A DNA stretch of 64,000 nt, from positions 186,001 through 250,000 of the forward strand of contig NZ_JPXI01000031.1 of assembly GCF_000740675.1 (NCBI RefSeq), written 5' to 3'. The notes under the pieces were generated by a model, which had not been told where the DNA came from, searched no databases, and saw only the letters and a list, made by a program, of their open reading frames with translations. The first letter of the stretch is position 1. Each line of letters begins with the position of its first letter. The DNA comes from Massilia sp. BSC265. Lineage in GTDB: Bacteria; Pseudomonadota; Gammaproteobacteria; Burkholderiales; Burkholderiaceae_D. The position numbers and the translations under genes were made by a program. Below are positions 55,942 to 64,000 of the stretch, piece by piece.

Positions 55942-56811
55942 ATGCAGAGAACCAGAGCTGCCACGCAGGGCGTCGGCACCGCCTATCGGCGCGCGCTGCG
56001 CGCCCAGTTCTCGCGCCGCATGCTGCTGCTGTCCGGCGCGCCGCTGGTGCTGTCGCTGCTGCTGTGGGGCGCTGTGCTGTGGACCGGCCTGCAGCCCTTG
56101 CTCGACTGGCTGCAGGGCGTGTTCGCGGACTATGGCTGGCACCAAGCGAGCGGCAACATGCTGGCCATGCTCGGCCTGGGCGTGCTCAAGGTGATGGTGG
56201 TGCCGTTGCTGGCGATTGCGCTGCTGCTGCCCCTGATGATCGGTTCGGCGCTGCTGTTCATGGGCGTGATCGCCATGCCGCAGATCGAGCGCCACGTGGG
56301 CAACAGCCAGTATCCCAAGCTGCAGCGCAAGGAGGGTGGCAGTTTTTTCGGCAGCGTTGCCGTCAACGTCGGCAGCACGGCGGTGTTTGCGGTGCTGTGG
56401 CTGTTCACGCTGCCGCTGTATGCGCTGCCGCCGCTGGCCTGGCTGGTGCAGGCCTGCCTGTGGGCCTGGGTGACCTCGCGCGTGATGAGCTACGACGCGC
56501 TGGCCGCGCACGCCAGTCCCGAAGAGCGGCACGAGCTGATGCGGCGCCACCGCGGCGCGCTGTGGGGCATCGGCTTCGCCTCCGGCCTGGCCGGCGCCTT
56601 GCCCGGCATCGCCTGGATGGGCGGTGCGCTGCTCTCGATCGTGCTGTTTCCCTTCCTGGCCATGCTGTCGCTGTGGCTGTATGTCATGATCTTCCTGTTC
56701 GCCGGGCTGTGGTTCCAGTATTTCTGCCTCGGAGCGCTTGAAGAACTGCGCGCGGGCGCACACCTGAACGAAGGAGAACGCCATGGCATTCGGCCTGATC
56801 GTCATCGGTGA
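55942..56811 (+). CDS. EI24/CysZ-like membrane protein
   Basis: The 289-residue product starts at ATG 55942 with AAGGAGC upstream. It has the EI24 (etoposide-induced/CysZ-like) architecture. An N-terminal YRRALRAQFSRRMLLLSGAP leads into about six hydrophobic segments, with PLLDWLQGVFADYGWH, MVVPLLAIALLLPLMIG, GSTAVFAVLWLFTLPLYALP and AWVTSRVMSYDALAAHAS. E. coli CysZ is a sulfate channel, but no cys genes are nearby. Its 3' end overlaps the CinA-like gene by 29 bases, so the two are co-transcribed. Confidence 0.86.
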   Translation: MQRTRAATQGVGTAYRRALRAQFSRRMLLLSGAPLVLSLLLWGAVLWTGLQPLLDWLQGVFADYGWHQASGNMLAMLGLGVLKVMVVPLLAIALLLPLMIGSALLFMGVIAMPQIERHVGNSQYPKLQRKEGGSFFGSVAVNVGSTAVFAVLWLFTLPLYALPPLAWLVQACLWAWVTSRVMSYDALAAHASPEERHELMRRHRGALWGIGFASGLAGALPGIAWMGGALLSIVLFPFLAMLSLWLYVMIFLFAGLWFQYFCLGALEELRAGAHLNEGERHGIRPDRHR

Positions 56812-57583
56812 CGAGATCCTGTCCGGCAGGCGCCAGGACAAGCATTTTTCGACAGTGGTGGAGCTGTTCGGCGCGCGCGGCCTGCAGCTGGCCTGGGCCG
56901 AATTCGTGGGCGACGACCCAGTCCGCCTGACGGCGCTGCTCCGGCGCAGCTTTGCCGGGGAAGACATCGTGTTCTCCTGCGGCGGCATCGGCGCCACCCC
57001 GGACGACCACACGCGCCAGTGCGCGGCCGCCGCGCTCGGGCTGCCCCTGGTGCTGCATCCCGAAGGGCGCCTGAACATCGAGGAGCGCATCCGCGAGACC
57101 GCGCGCGAGGCGGGGATGGAGGCCGACCTCGGGGCGCCCGAGAACCTGCAGCGCCTGAAGATGGCCGAATTCCCGCAGGGCGCAAGCCTGATCCCGAATC
57201 CCTACAACCGCATCGCCGGTTTTTCGATAAAGGACCCGGGCGTGGCCGACCACCACTTCGTGCCCGGCTTCCCGGTCATGGCCTGGCCCATGATCGAATG
57301 GGTGCTCGACACCCACTACGCTCATTTATTCCACGCCTCTGTCCACCTGGAACGCGCGCTGATCGTTTACGAGCAGGCGGAGGCATCGCTCACCCCGCTG
57401 ATGGAGGCGATCGAGCGCGAATATCCAGGGGTAAGGGTGTTCAGCCTGCCGAGCGTGGGCGACGCCCGGACCCGGCGCCACATCGAACTGGGAGTGAAGG
57501 GCGCGCCTGCGCAAGTGGAGCCTGCATTCCTTGCCATGCAGGCCGAACTGCAGCGCCGCGGGGCCGAATTCCGGCCTTTGTAG
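56783..57583 (+). CDS. CinA-like molybdopterin-binding domain protein
   Basis: This 266-residue protein has the MoCF_BD fold of competence/damage-inducible protein A: FGLIVIGDEILSGRRQDKHF, LAWAEFVGDDPVRLTALLRR, IVFSCGGIGATPDDHTRQCA and FVPGFPVMAWPMIEWVLDTH. The C-terminal nicotinamide-nucleotide amidase domain of full CinA is absent. The C-terminal ~90 residues form a second small domain (ALIVYEQAEASLTPLMEAIE). Role unknown; possibly nucleotide pyrophosphatase-like. It begins inside the EI24-like gene. Confidence 0.9.
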   Translation: MAFGLIVIGDEILSGRRQDKHFSTVVELFGARGLQLAWAEFVGDDPVRLTALLRRSFAGEDIVFSCGGIGATPDDHTRQCAAAALGLPLVLHPEGRLNIEERIRETAREAGMEADLGAPENLQRLKMAEFPQGASLIPNPYNRIAGFSIKDPGVADHHFVPGFPVMAWPMIEWVLDTHYAHLFHASVHLERALIVYEQAEASLTPLMEAIEREYPGVRVFSLPSVGDARTRRHIELGVKGAPAQVEPAFLAMQAELQRRGAEFRPL

Positions 57584-57840
57584 GACTGCATGCCATCCTG
57601 CTAACCCAGCCGTTGTTTTTTTGCGAAAATTCTTCGCGCGCATCAAATTTGTTAAACGGTGTCTCGCGCGTGTCGTATTGATGTGGTGGAATGATACCTG
57701 TGGAGGTGCAATCCTGAGTGAGTTTGCACCGCGCATTTTTGCAGACTGACGAGGACCCAATCACTCGAACACACCAGGGCAAGGATGGCGGGCAGGTTGC
57801 AGGGATTGAGCACGATTTGATTCAGACCAGTTGAGCCATC

Positions 57841-60800
57841 ATGGATAGTATTCGCCGCATCGAGCGGCCCAGTAATGTCAGCAATGTCATGCGCGCGCTA
57901 GGCGAGTGGTTCCGGCGAACCGCCCAGGCCATGAGCGGCAGCGCCCCCGCGCTCGCATCCGCGGGCGGCAGCGATGTTCCCCTGTACGAAGCCTATCCGC
58001 ACCTGGCGGCCGGCGGTGGTGCGCCCAGCGGCGCGCCTGTGCCGCCGGAGCGCCCCGAAGGAGCGCCCGAAGGAGCGCCCGAGCCGGCGCCGCGCAAGCG
58101 CCGCTTCAAGCCCTGGTTCTACCTTGCCCTCCTGATCCTGCTGGTGCTGCTGGGCGGCTGGGGCGCGCTCGAGATGCGCACCTCGCGCCTGCAGGCGAAG
58201 ATCTTCGCCGAGATGGCCGCCGATCTCACCTTCCGCATGGAGAAGGGGCCGAGCAACGCGATCCGCTTCCCCGATGCAAGCCCCTATGACACCCGCCTGG
58301 GCTACGCCAGCATGCCGGCCTACCTGCAGAAGCTGCAGTCGCGCGGCTACTACATCGACGCCCAGGCCCGCATGTCGCCCAAGATGGTGGAGTTCGCCGA
58401 CCGCGGCCTGTACGCCACCTACCACGAAAAGACCAAGGTCGGCCTCGAGATCCTCGACTGCCGCGCGCAGCCGCTGTTCGCCTCGCGCTTCCCCGAGCGC
58501 TTCTACCACAAGTTCGAGGAAGCGCCGCCGCTGCTGGTGCAAAGCCTGCTGTTCATCGAGAACCGCGAACTGCTCGACCCGGCCTACCCGCATCGCAATC
58601 CGGCGGTCGAATGGGACCGCTTCTCGAAAGCGGTGTTCGACAAGACCCTGAGCAGTATCGGCCTGGGCGGCGGCGGGCGCGTGGCCGGCGGCTCGACGCT
58701 CGCGACCCAGATCGAGAAGTACCGCCATTCGCCGGAAGGACGCACCGGTTCGCTGCAGGACAAGATGATCCAGATGGCCTCGGCCACGCTGCGCGCCTAC
58801 CAGGACGGCGAAGACACCACGAAGGCACGGCGCCAGATCGTGCTCGACTACCTGAATACCGTGCCGCTGTCGGCCAAGCCGGGCTACGGCGAAGTCAACG
58901 GCATCGGCGACGGCATGTGGGTCTGGTACGGCCGCGACTTCGACAAGACCAGCAAGATGCTGCGCGGCCCGATGGACAGTACCGAGGCGGTGACGGCCTA
59001 CAAGGAAGCGCTGTCCCTGATGATCGCGCAGCGCCGCCCGGCCTACTACCTGGGCGCCGGCGAGCATGACCTCGAAACCCTCACCAACAGCCACCTGCGC
59101 GTGCTGGCGCAGGCCGGCGTGATCTCGCCGCAGCTGCGCGACGCCGCCCTGAAGGTGGAGCTGCATCCGGCCCAGGGCTCGGGCGTGGCCGCGCCGGGCG
59201 CCGACGCCTTCGTGTCGCGCAAGGCCGCCAACGCGGTGCGCAACCACCTCGGCTACCTGGTGGGCGACAACCGCCTGTACAACCTCGACCGCCTCGACCT
59301 GTCGGTGGTGTCGACGCTCGACTCCCAGGTCCAGCAGGCCGTCACCGACGTGCTGCGCAAGCTGTCCGATGCCGAGGTCGCGAAAGCCGCCGGCCTGACC
59401 GGCAAGGGCCTGCTCGGCAACGGCGACCCGTCCCAGGTGGTGTACAGCTTCACCCTGATGGAGCGCGGCGAGCACGTGAACTACCTGCGCGTCCAGACCG
59501 ACAACTACGACCAGCCGCTCGACATCAACGAAGGCGCCAAGCTCGACCTCGGTTCCACCGCCAAGCTGCGCACCCTGGTGACCTACCTCGACATCGTCGA
59601 CCAGCTGCACAAGCGCTTCGAGCCGATGGACGAGATCGGCCTGATGGGCGTGACGGTCGATGCGAAGGACCGCATGTCGCAATGGGCGCTGGAATACTTC
59701 CGTACGCTGCCCAAGGGTGCCGACCGCGGCCTCAAGCCGATGCTGGCGGCGGCGATGGAGCGCAAGTACTCGGCCAACCCGGGCGAAGCCTTCTTCACCG
59801 GCGGCGGCCTGCACACCTTCGGCAACTTCAGCAAGCTGGACAACAGCAAGATCATGACGGTCACCGAGGCCCTGCGCCAGTCGACCAACCTGGTCTTCGT
59901 GCGCATGATGCGCGACGTGGTGCGCTACTACATGTTCCAGCTGCCGGGCTCCTCGGCCCAGCTGCTGGCCGATGCCGACGACCCGCGCCGCCAGATGTAC
60001 CTGGCCCGCTTCGCCGACAACGAAGGCAAGGTCTTCATGGCCAAGTTCTGGAACAAGTACAAGGGCAAGACCCCGGCCGAGATCGAGGCGCTGCTGTTCT
60101 CGGGCGTGCGTCCGCTGGCCTCCAAGCTGGCCGCCGCGCACCGCACCGTGTTCCCGGATGCCACCCTGGCGCAGTTCGGCGAATTCATCACCAAGTCGCT
60201 GCCGGCGGCGAGCGACATGGACCCCGACCGCATCCCGAAGATGTACGAGATGTACGACCCGCGCAATATGTCGCTGGCCGACCGCGGCTACGTGGCCTCG
60301 GTCCACCCGCTGGAACTCTGGCTGGCGGGCTACCTGCGCACCCATCCGAAGGCCGGCTGGACCGAAGTGACGAATGCCAGCGTCAAGGAGCGCCAGGAAG
60401 TGTATTCGTGGCTGTTCAAGACCCACCGCAAGCACGCGCAGGACAACCGCATCGCCGGCCTGCTCGAGGTGGAAGCCTTCCTGAAGATCCACGCCCAGTG
60501 GAAGAAGATGGGTTATCCCTTCGATTCGCTGGTGCCGTCCTATGCGACCACGCTGGGCGCCTCGGCCGACCGTCCGGCCGCGCTGGCCGAGCTGATGGGC
60601 ATCATCGTCAACGGCGGCGTGCGCAAGCCGGTCGAGCGCATCGACTCGCTGCACTTCGCCAAGGCGACGCCTTACGAGACCCTGGTCAAGCGCAGCAAGG
60701 GCGGCGGCAAGGAGCAGGTGCTGGCGCCGGAAGTGGCACGCGCGGTCGCGGACGCAATCCAGGGCGTGGTCACCGACGGCACCGCCAAGCGCGTCAAGAC

Positions 60801-61119
60801 CGCCTTCATGCAGTCCGACGGCAGCGTGATCGCGGTGGGCGGCAAGACCGGCACCGGCGACCAGCGCTTCGAAGTGTATGCGCGCGGCGGGCGTGTGATC
60901 GAGTCGCGCTACGTGAACCGCTCGGCCACCTTCGTCTTCAATATCGGCGAGCGCTACTTCGGCAGCATGACCGCCTACGTGCACGGCCCGCAGTCCGGTA
61001 ACTACGACTTCACCAGCGCGCTGCCGGTGCAACTGCTGGCCAACCTGGCGCCGAGCCTGATGCCGATGATCGAGCCGCCTCCGGGCAGCATTGCCGCCCA
61101 GCGTCAGTGCGTCCGTTGA
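57841..61119 (+). CDS. Large class A PBP-like protein (GT51 transglycosylase plus transpeptidase)
   Basis: The 1092-residue protein has a ~95-residue Pro/Ala/Gly-rich cytoplasmic N-terminus (an alternative start is ATG 57889), then one membrane helix (FKPWFYLALLILLVLLGGWG). The GT51 region (about 220-400) has SLLFIENRELLDPAYPHRNP and GRVAGGSTLATQIEKYRHSP. The penicillin-binding domain has SxxK at Ser572 (DLGSTAKLRTL) and KTG at Lys1002 (GGKTGTGDQRF). Several hundred residues lie between these motifs, longer than in PBP1a/1b. It would polymerise or crosslink peptidoglycan in the periplasm. The GT51 motif reads ENREL instead of the usual ED-x2-F. It is followed by a TAXI-type gene. Confidence 0.88.
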   Translation: MDSIRRIERPSNVSNVMRALGEWFRRTAQAMSGSAPALASAGGSDVPLYEAYPHLAAGGGAPSGAPVPPERPEGAPEGAPEPAPRKRRFKPWFYLALLILLVLLGGWGALEMRTSRLQAKIFAEMAADLTFRMEKGPSNAIRFPDASPYDTRLGYASMPAYLQKLQSRGYYIDAQARMSPKMVEFADRGLYATYHEKTKVGLEILDCRAQPLFASRFPERFYHKFEEAPPLLVQSLLFIENRELLDPAYPHRNPAVEWDRFSKAVFDKTLSSIGLGGGGRVAGGSTLATQIEKYRHSPEGRTGSLQDKMIQMASATLRAYQDGEDTTKARRQIVLDYLNTVPLSAKPGYGEVNGIGDGMWVWYGRDFDKTSKMLRGPMDSTEAVTAYKEALSLMIAQRRPAYYLGAGEHDLETLTNSHLRVLAQAGVISPQLRDAALKVELHPAQGSGVAAPGADAFVSRKAANAVRNHLGYLVGDNRLYNLDRLDLSVVSTLDSQVQQAVTDVLRKLSDAEVAKAAGLTGKGLLGNGDPSQVVYSFTLMERGEHVNYLRVQTDNYDQPLDINEGAKLDLGSTAKLRTLVTYLDIVDQLHKRFEPMDEIGLMGVTVDAKDRMSQWALEYFRTLPKGADRGLKPMLAAAMERKYSANPGEAFFTGGGLHTFGNFSKLDNSKIMTVTEALRQSTNLVFVRMMRDVVRYYMFQLPGSSAQLLADADDPRRQMYLARFADNEGKVFMAKFWNKYKGKTPAEIEALLFSGVRPLASKLAAAHRTVFPDATLAQFGEFITKSLPAASDMDPDRIPKMYEMYDPRNMSLADRGYVASVHPLELWLAGYLRTHPKAGWTEVTNASVKERQEVYSWLFKTHRKHAQDNRIAGLLEVEAFLKIHAQWKKMGYPFDSLVPSYATTLGASADRPAALAELMGIIVNGGVRKPVERIDSLHFAKATPYETLVKRSKGGGKEQVLAPEVARAVADAIQGVVTDGTAKRVKTAFMQSDGSVIAVGGKTGTGDQRFEVYARGGRVIESRYVNRSATFVFNIGERYFGSMTAYVHGPQSGNYDFTSALPVQLLANLAPSLMPMIEPPPGSIAAQRQCVR

Positions 61120-61175
61120 AAGGGGAGGCTGGCGCACCCGGGGAAGCAAAGCGCGGTGCGCGGGTCGGCTCTGTC

Positions 61176-62543
61176 ATGCGGGCCATGACGCGTGTGCGCC
61201 AGTTCAGCATCGTGTCCCTGCGCGATCTGCTGGTCGCAAGCGGGCCGACGCTGCTGGCGGCGGTCGCGGTGGCCGTGCTGGCCTACATCTGGGTCGACCC
61301 GGCGCCGCCGCGCCAGCTCGGCATGGCCACCGGTCAGTTCAACAGCGCCTACGAGGAATTCGGCCGCCAGTATGCCGCCCGGCTGGCGCGCGACGAGATC
61401 AAGCTGAGCCTGCAGCCTTCGCTCGGGTCCCGTGACAACCTGCAGCGCCTCCTCGAGGGCAAGGTGGACGTCGCCTTCGTGCAGAGCGGCTCCACGGAAG
61501 ACGGCGAGGCTGCACGGGCCGGACTGCTCTCGCTGGGCAGCCTGTTCACCGAACCGGTCTGGTTGTTCCTGCGCGAGCCGGCTGGGGTAACGCAGCTGAC
61601 CGACCTGCGCGGCAAGCGCATCAACCTGGGGCCGGAAGGCACAGGCGTGCCGCGCCTGTTCCGCCAACTGCTGGACGCCAACGGCATCGGGCCGGGCGAG
61701 CTGGAGATCGGGGCGCTGGAGAACACGCCGGCCACGGTGGAACTGCTGGCGGGCCGCATCGACGGCCTGGTGTTCAGTTCCGCGCCGGAAGCGCCGCTGA
61801 TCCAGATGCTGCTGCAGACCCCCGGCATCAAGCTATTCAACTTCACCCAGGCCGATGCCTACACCCGCCGCCTGCCTTTCCTGACCCACGTGGTGCTGCC
61901 GCGCGGGATCGTCGACCTCGGGCGCGACATCCCGGCCCAGGACTACCACCTGATCGCGCCCACCGCCACCCTGGTGGCGCGCGAAGACCTGCACCCGGCC
62001 CTGATGGGCCTGCTGGTGAAGTCGGCCGGCGAGATCCACGGCAAGGCGGGGTGGTTCCAGCAGCAGGGCCAGTTCCCCTCGCCGAAGTACACCGAGATCC
62101 CGGTGGCGCGCGAGGCGGAGCGCTACTACCGCGACGGTCCGCCTTTCCTGCAGCGCTACATGCGCTTCTGGCTGGCCAACCTGTTCGAGCGCCTGTGGGT
62201 GGTTGCGGTGGCGCTGGCCGCGCTCCTGATTCCCTTGTCGAAGATCGTTCCGCCGATCTACGTGTGGCGGGTGCGCTCGCGCGTGTATCGCTGGTACGGC
62301 GAACTGCGCAAGGTGGAGCAGGAACTGGAAACGATCGCGCCGGAAGACCGGGAAGCCGCGCGTGAAGGCTTGCTGCTGCGCCTGGATGACATCGAGGAGC
62401 GCGTCAACCACATCTCGATCCCGCTCGCCTACGCGGAAGAGCTGTATCGCCTGCGCAGCCACATCAACTTCGTGCGTGAGCGGGTGCGCGGCACTATCGA
62501 CCAGCATGGCATGGCGCTTCCCCAAGGGCTGATGCGGAAATAG
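61176..62543 (+). CDS. TAXI-family solute-binding protein anchored at both ends
   Basis: The product is about 455 residues from ATG 61176; GTG 61107 or ATG 61185 are possible and no start has a clear ribosome site. An N-terminal membrane helix (LVASGPTLLAAVAVAVLAYI) is followed by a TAXI-type binding domain: LGMATGQFNSAYEEFGRQYA, GSRDNLQRLLEGKVDVAFVQ, LRGKRINLGPEGTGVPRLFR and YHLIAPTATLVAREDLHPAL. A second membrane helix near residue 350 (LWVVAVALAALLIPLSKIVP) leads to a ~100-residue cytoplasmic coiled region. TAXI proteins usually serve TRAP transporters, but no TRAP permease is present. It is close behind the PBP gene and may be co-transcribed. Confidence 0.85.
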   Translation: MRAMTRVRQFSIVSLRDLLVASGPTLLAAVAVAVLAYIWVDPAPPRQLGMATGQFNSAYEEFGRQYAARLARDEIKLSLQPSLGSRDNLQRLLEGKVDVAFVQSGSTEDGEAARAGLLSLGSLFTEPVWLFLREPAGVTQLTDLRGKRINLGPEGTGVPRLFRQLLDANGIGPGELEIGALENTPATVELLAGRIDGLVFSSAPEAPLIQMLLQTPGIKLFNFTQADAYTRRLPFLTHVVLPRGIVDLGRDIPAQDYHLIAPTATLVAREDLHPALMGLLVKSAGEIHGKAGWFQQQGQFPSPKYTEIPVAREAERYYRDGPPFLQRYMRFWLANLFERLWVVAVALAALLIPLSKIVPPIYVWRVRSRVYRWYGELRKVEQELETIAPEDREAAREGLLLRLDDIEERVNHISIPLAYAEELYRLRSHINFVRERVRGTIDQHGMALPQGLMRK

Positions 62544-62602
62544 CAATTTCTCTCGCGGAAACGATTACACTGGCGGCCTTTGTCTCGAATTCGAAAGAAG
62601 CC

Positions 62603-64000
62603 ATGATCCGTCGTCCGTTGTCCGCCCTTGCATTGGGCGTGATGCTGGCCTGTGCCGTTGGGGCCCAGGCTGCAAGCGTATCCGCAGCACATGCGGATGC
62701 GCCGGCCCAAAAGCGCAACCCGCGCGAGGCCTATACCAAGTATGAGTACCGCATCCCGATGCGTGACGGCGTCAAGCTGTTCACGACGGTGTACGTGCCG
62801 AAGGACAGCTCCAAACCGTATCCCTTCCTGGTGCAGCGCACCCCCTACAGCGCCGGCGTGTATGCGCAGGGCGAGCAGCGCTACGGCGTGGACTGGTTCC
62901 CCGAGGCGCTCAGCCCCTCGCGCGAGCTGGAGGAATCCGGCTACATCTTCGTGACCCAGGACGTGCGCGGCCGCTACATGTCGGAAGGCTTGTGGCAGGA
63001 AATGACCCCGCATGCCAAGGGCAAGCGCCTCAAGGGCGAGGGCCAGGAAAGCGAGGACATGCACGACACCGTCGAATGGCTGCTGAAGCACATCCCGAAC
63101 AACAACGGCCGCGTCGGCATCTGGGGCATCAGCTACCCGGGCTTCTACGCGGCCGCGAGCATCATCGACTCGCACCCGGCGATCAAGGCCGCCTCGCCGC
63201 AGGCGCCGATCGCCGATCTGTACATGGGCGACGACTCCTACCACGGCGGCGCCTTCATGCTGTCGGCGAACTTCGACTTTTATTCGTCCTTCCTGCCGCA
63301 GAAGAACCCGACCACGGGCAACAAGGAGCGTTCGCGCTTCGAGTACGGCGAGGCCGACGCCTACGACTTCTTCCTGAAGCGCCTGACGATGGAAAACATC
63401 CTCGCCAGCATGAGCGCGGAGCAGCGCGAGCTGCTCGAGCCGACCATCGTGCACGATACCTACGACGAGTTCTGGCGTTCGCGCGCCATCACGCCGCACA
63501 TGAAGAACGTGAAGGCGGCGGTGCTGACCGTGGGCGGCTGGTTCGACGCGGAAGACCCGGCGGGGCCGTTCGCGATTTATAAAGCGGTCGGCAAGAACAA
63601 CCCGGGCACGCCGAACGCGCTGGTGATGGGCCCCTGGGTGCACGGCGGCTGGGCCCGCAGCGACGGCGCGCGCCTGGGTCACGTGAGCTTCGATGCGAAG
63701 ACGGGCGAATACTTCCGCCGCGAGATCCAGTTCCCCTTCTTCGAGCAGCACCTGAAGGGTGTGAAACCGGCGCGCGCGATCCCGAGCGTGACGGCTTTCG
63801 AAACCGGCACCAACGTCTGGCGCAGCTACGCGGCCTGGCCGCCGGCGCCGGCGAAGGCGCGCACCCTGTACTTCGGCCCGAACGGTAGGCTGGACTGGAA
63901 GCCGCCAGTTGCCAGCGGCGCCGGCTACGACGAATACGTGGCCGACCCGCGCAAGCCGGTGCCCTTCATCGGCTACCCGGCCACGGGCGTGCCGCGCGAG
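62603..64000 (+). CDS. CocE/NonD family alpha-amino acid ester hydrolase, 5' part (runs off window)
   Basis: The frame is open from ATG 62603 to the end of the window, 466 codons. It has a signal peptide (MIRRPLSALALGVMLACAVG, then AQA). It matches the CocE/NonD/AEH family: YEYRIPMRDGVKLFTTVYVP, FVTQDVRGRYMSEG, nucleophile Ser in GRVGIWGISYPGFYAAAS, Asp in LTVGGWFDAEDPAGPF and His in MGPWVHGGWARSDGA. The C-terminal jellyroll domain (X-Pro dipeptidase C-like) begins near the window edge. Such enzymes hydrolyse alpha-amino esters and some beta-lactam esters or amides. It lies 59 bases after the TAXI gene. Confidence 0.92.
   Translation, partial: MIRRPLSALALGVMLACAVGAQAASVSAAHADAPAQKRNPREAYTKYEYRIPMRDGVKLFTTVYVPKDSSKPYPFLVQRTPYSAGVYAQGEQRYGVDWFPEALSPSRELEESGYIFVTQDVRGRYMSEGLWQEMTPHAKGKRLKGEGQESEDMHDTVEWLLKHIPNNNGRVGIWGISYPGFYAAASIIDSHPAIKAASPQAPIADLYMGDDSYHGGAFMLSANFDFYSSFLPQKNPTTGNKERSRFEYGEADAYDFFLKRLTMENILASMSAEQRELLEPTIVHDTYDEFWRSRAITPHMKNVKAAVLTVGGWFDAEDPAGPFAIYKAVGKNNPGTPNALVMGPWVHGGWARSDGARLGHVSFDAKTGEYFRREIQFPFFEQHLKGVKPARAIPSVTAFETGTNVWRSYAAWPPAPAKARTLYFGPNGRLDWKPPVASGAGYDEYVADPRKPVPFIGYPATGVPRE

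Noticed and set aside
57584..57840. Possible small gene between the CinA-like and PBP genes (e.g. frame ending at 57749)
   Set aside because: No convincing ribosome site and product together; only a short Trp-rich frame of 22 codons.
57898..61149. A 1083-codon open frame antisense to the class A PBP gene
   Set aside because: Composition is His/Arg/Gln/Gly-rich as expected for the complement of high-GC coding sequence; no domain is recognisable and the sense gene has clear catalytic motifs.

Overview
The window is a high-GC chromosomal segment of a betaproteobacterium. It most likely comes from Burkholderiales, family Oxalobacteraceae (Massilia/Telluria-like). This is inferred from the ispB | rplU-rpmA-obgE-proB block, the PHA metabolism genes (phaZ, a PHA-granule-type protein), a soluble RnfB-like ferredoxin, REP-like GTAGGGTGG...CCACCCTAC elements between genes, and protein character throughout. 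No plasmid, phage, insertion sequence or CRISPR array is evident.

Layout. 1-4.05 kb: the 3' end of a type VI secretion vgrG, followed by two clearly AT-richer genes that look like a membrane-active effector and its multi-pass membrane immunity protein. 4.2-7.5 kb: a DUF2076 protein, a LytS/LytTR-type two-component operon with a small membrane protein, and a GNAT acetyltransferase. 7.5-19.8 kb: a complete reductive pyrimidine degradation locus. A RutR-type TetR repressor and a MocR-type regulator are divergent from an apparent operon encoding beta-alanine:pyruvate aminotransferase, CoA-acylating (methyl)malonate-semialdehyde dehydrogenase, PreT, PreA, an NCS1 permease, dihydropyrimidinase and N-carbamoyl-beta-alanine amidase. 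An MgtC-like gene follows. Together these would take uracil or thymine to acetyl-CoA or propionyl-CoA. A RutR-like operator overlaps the predicted promoter of the first gene. 20.4-25.7 kb: purine (urate) degradation, with a UraD-AllC fusion, a LysR regulator, membrane urate hydroxylase PuuD with a C-terminal cytochrome c domain, and a translationally coupled M20 hydrolase. 25.7-28.9 kb: repeat elements, a secreted S9 peptidase, and a previously unmarked pair of tiny genes (35 and 34 codons) ending in a very strong terminator.

29-39.3 kb: assimilatory nitrate/nitrite reduction, nasT-nasS-narK-nirB-nirD-nasB-like-nasA. The intergenic region before narK contains a near-perfect sigma-54 promoter, a dual-hexaloop ANTAR RNA element and an intrinsic terminator. 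That is the architecture expected for NasT/NasS-controlled antitermination. 39.3-42.2 kb: dienelactone hydrolase, a chemoreceptor and tRNA-Pro(CGG). 42.3-47 kb: ispB, rplU, rpmA, obgE, a DUF4345-like membrane protein and proB. 47-52.4 kb: SnoaL-like protein, nth, RnfB-like protein, RcnB-like protein, PHA depolymerase, ferredoxin-NADP reductase and fdxA. 52.6-54.4 kb: an emfourin/protealysin-like inhibitor-protease pair. 54.6-64 kb: PHA-system protein, acyl-CoA-binding protein, FKBP isomerase, EI24/CysZ-like protein, CinA-like protein, a very long bifunctional class A PBP, a TAXI-type membrane-anchored binding protein, and the 5' part of a CocE/NonD-type ester hydrolase that runs off the end.

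The strongest items for follow-up are the NasST leader (sigma-54 plus ANTAR plus terminator), the RutR operator of the pyrimidine operon, the vgrG-linked effector/immunity candidate, and the two-microgene cassette flanked by imperfect direct repeats.
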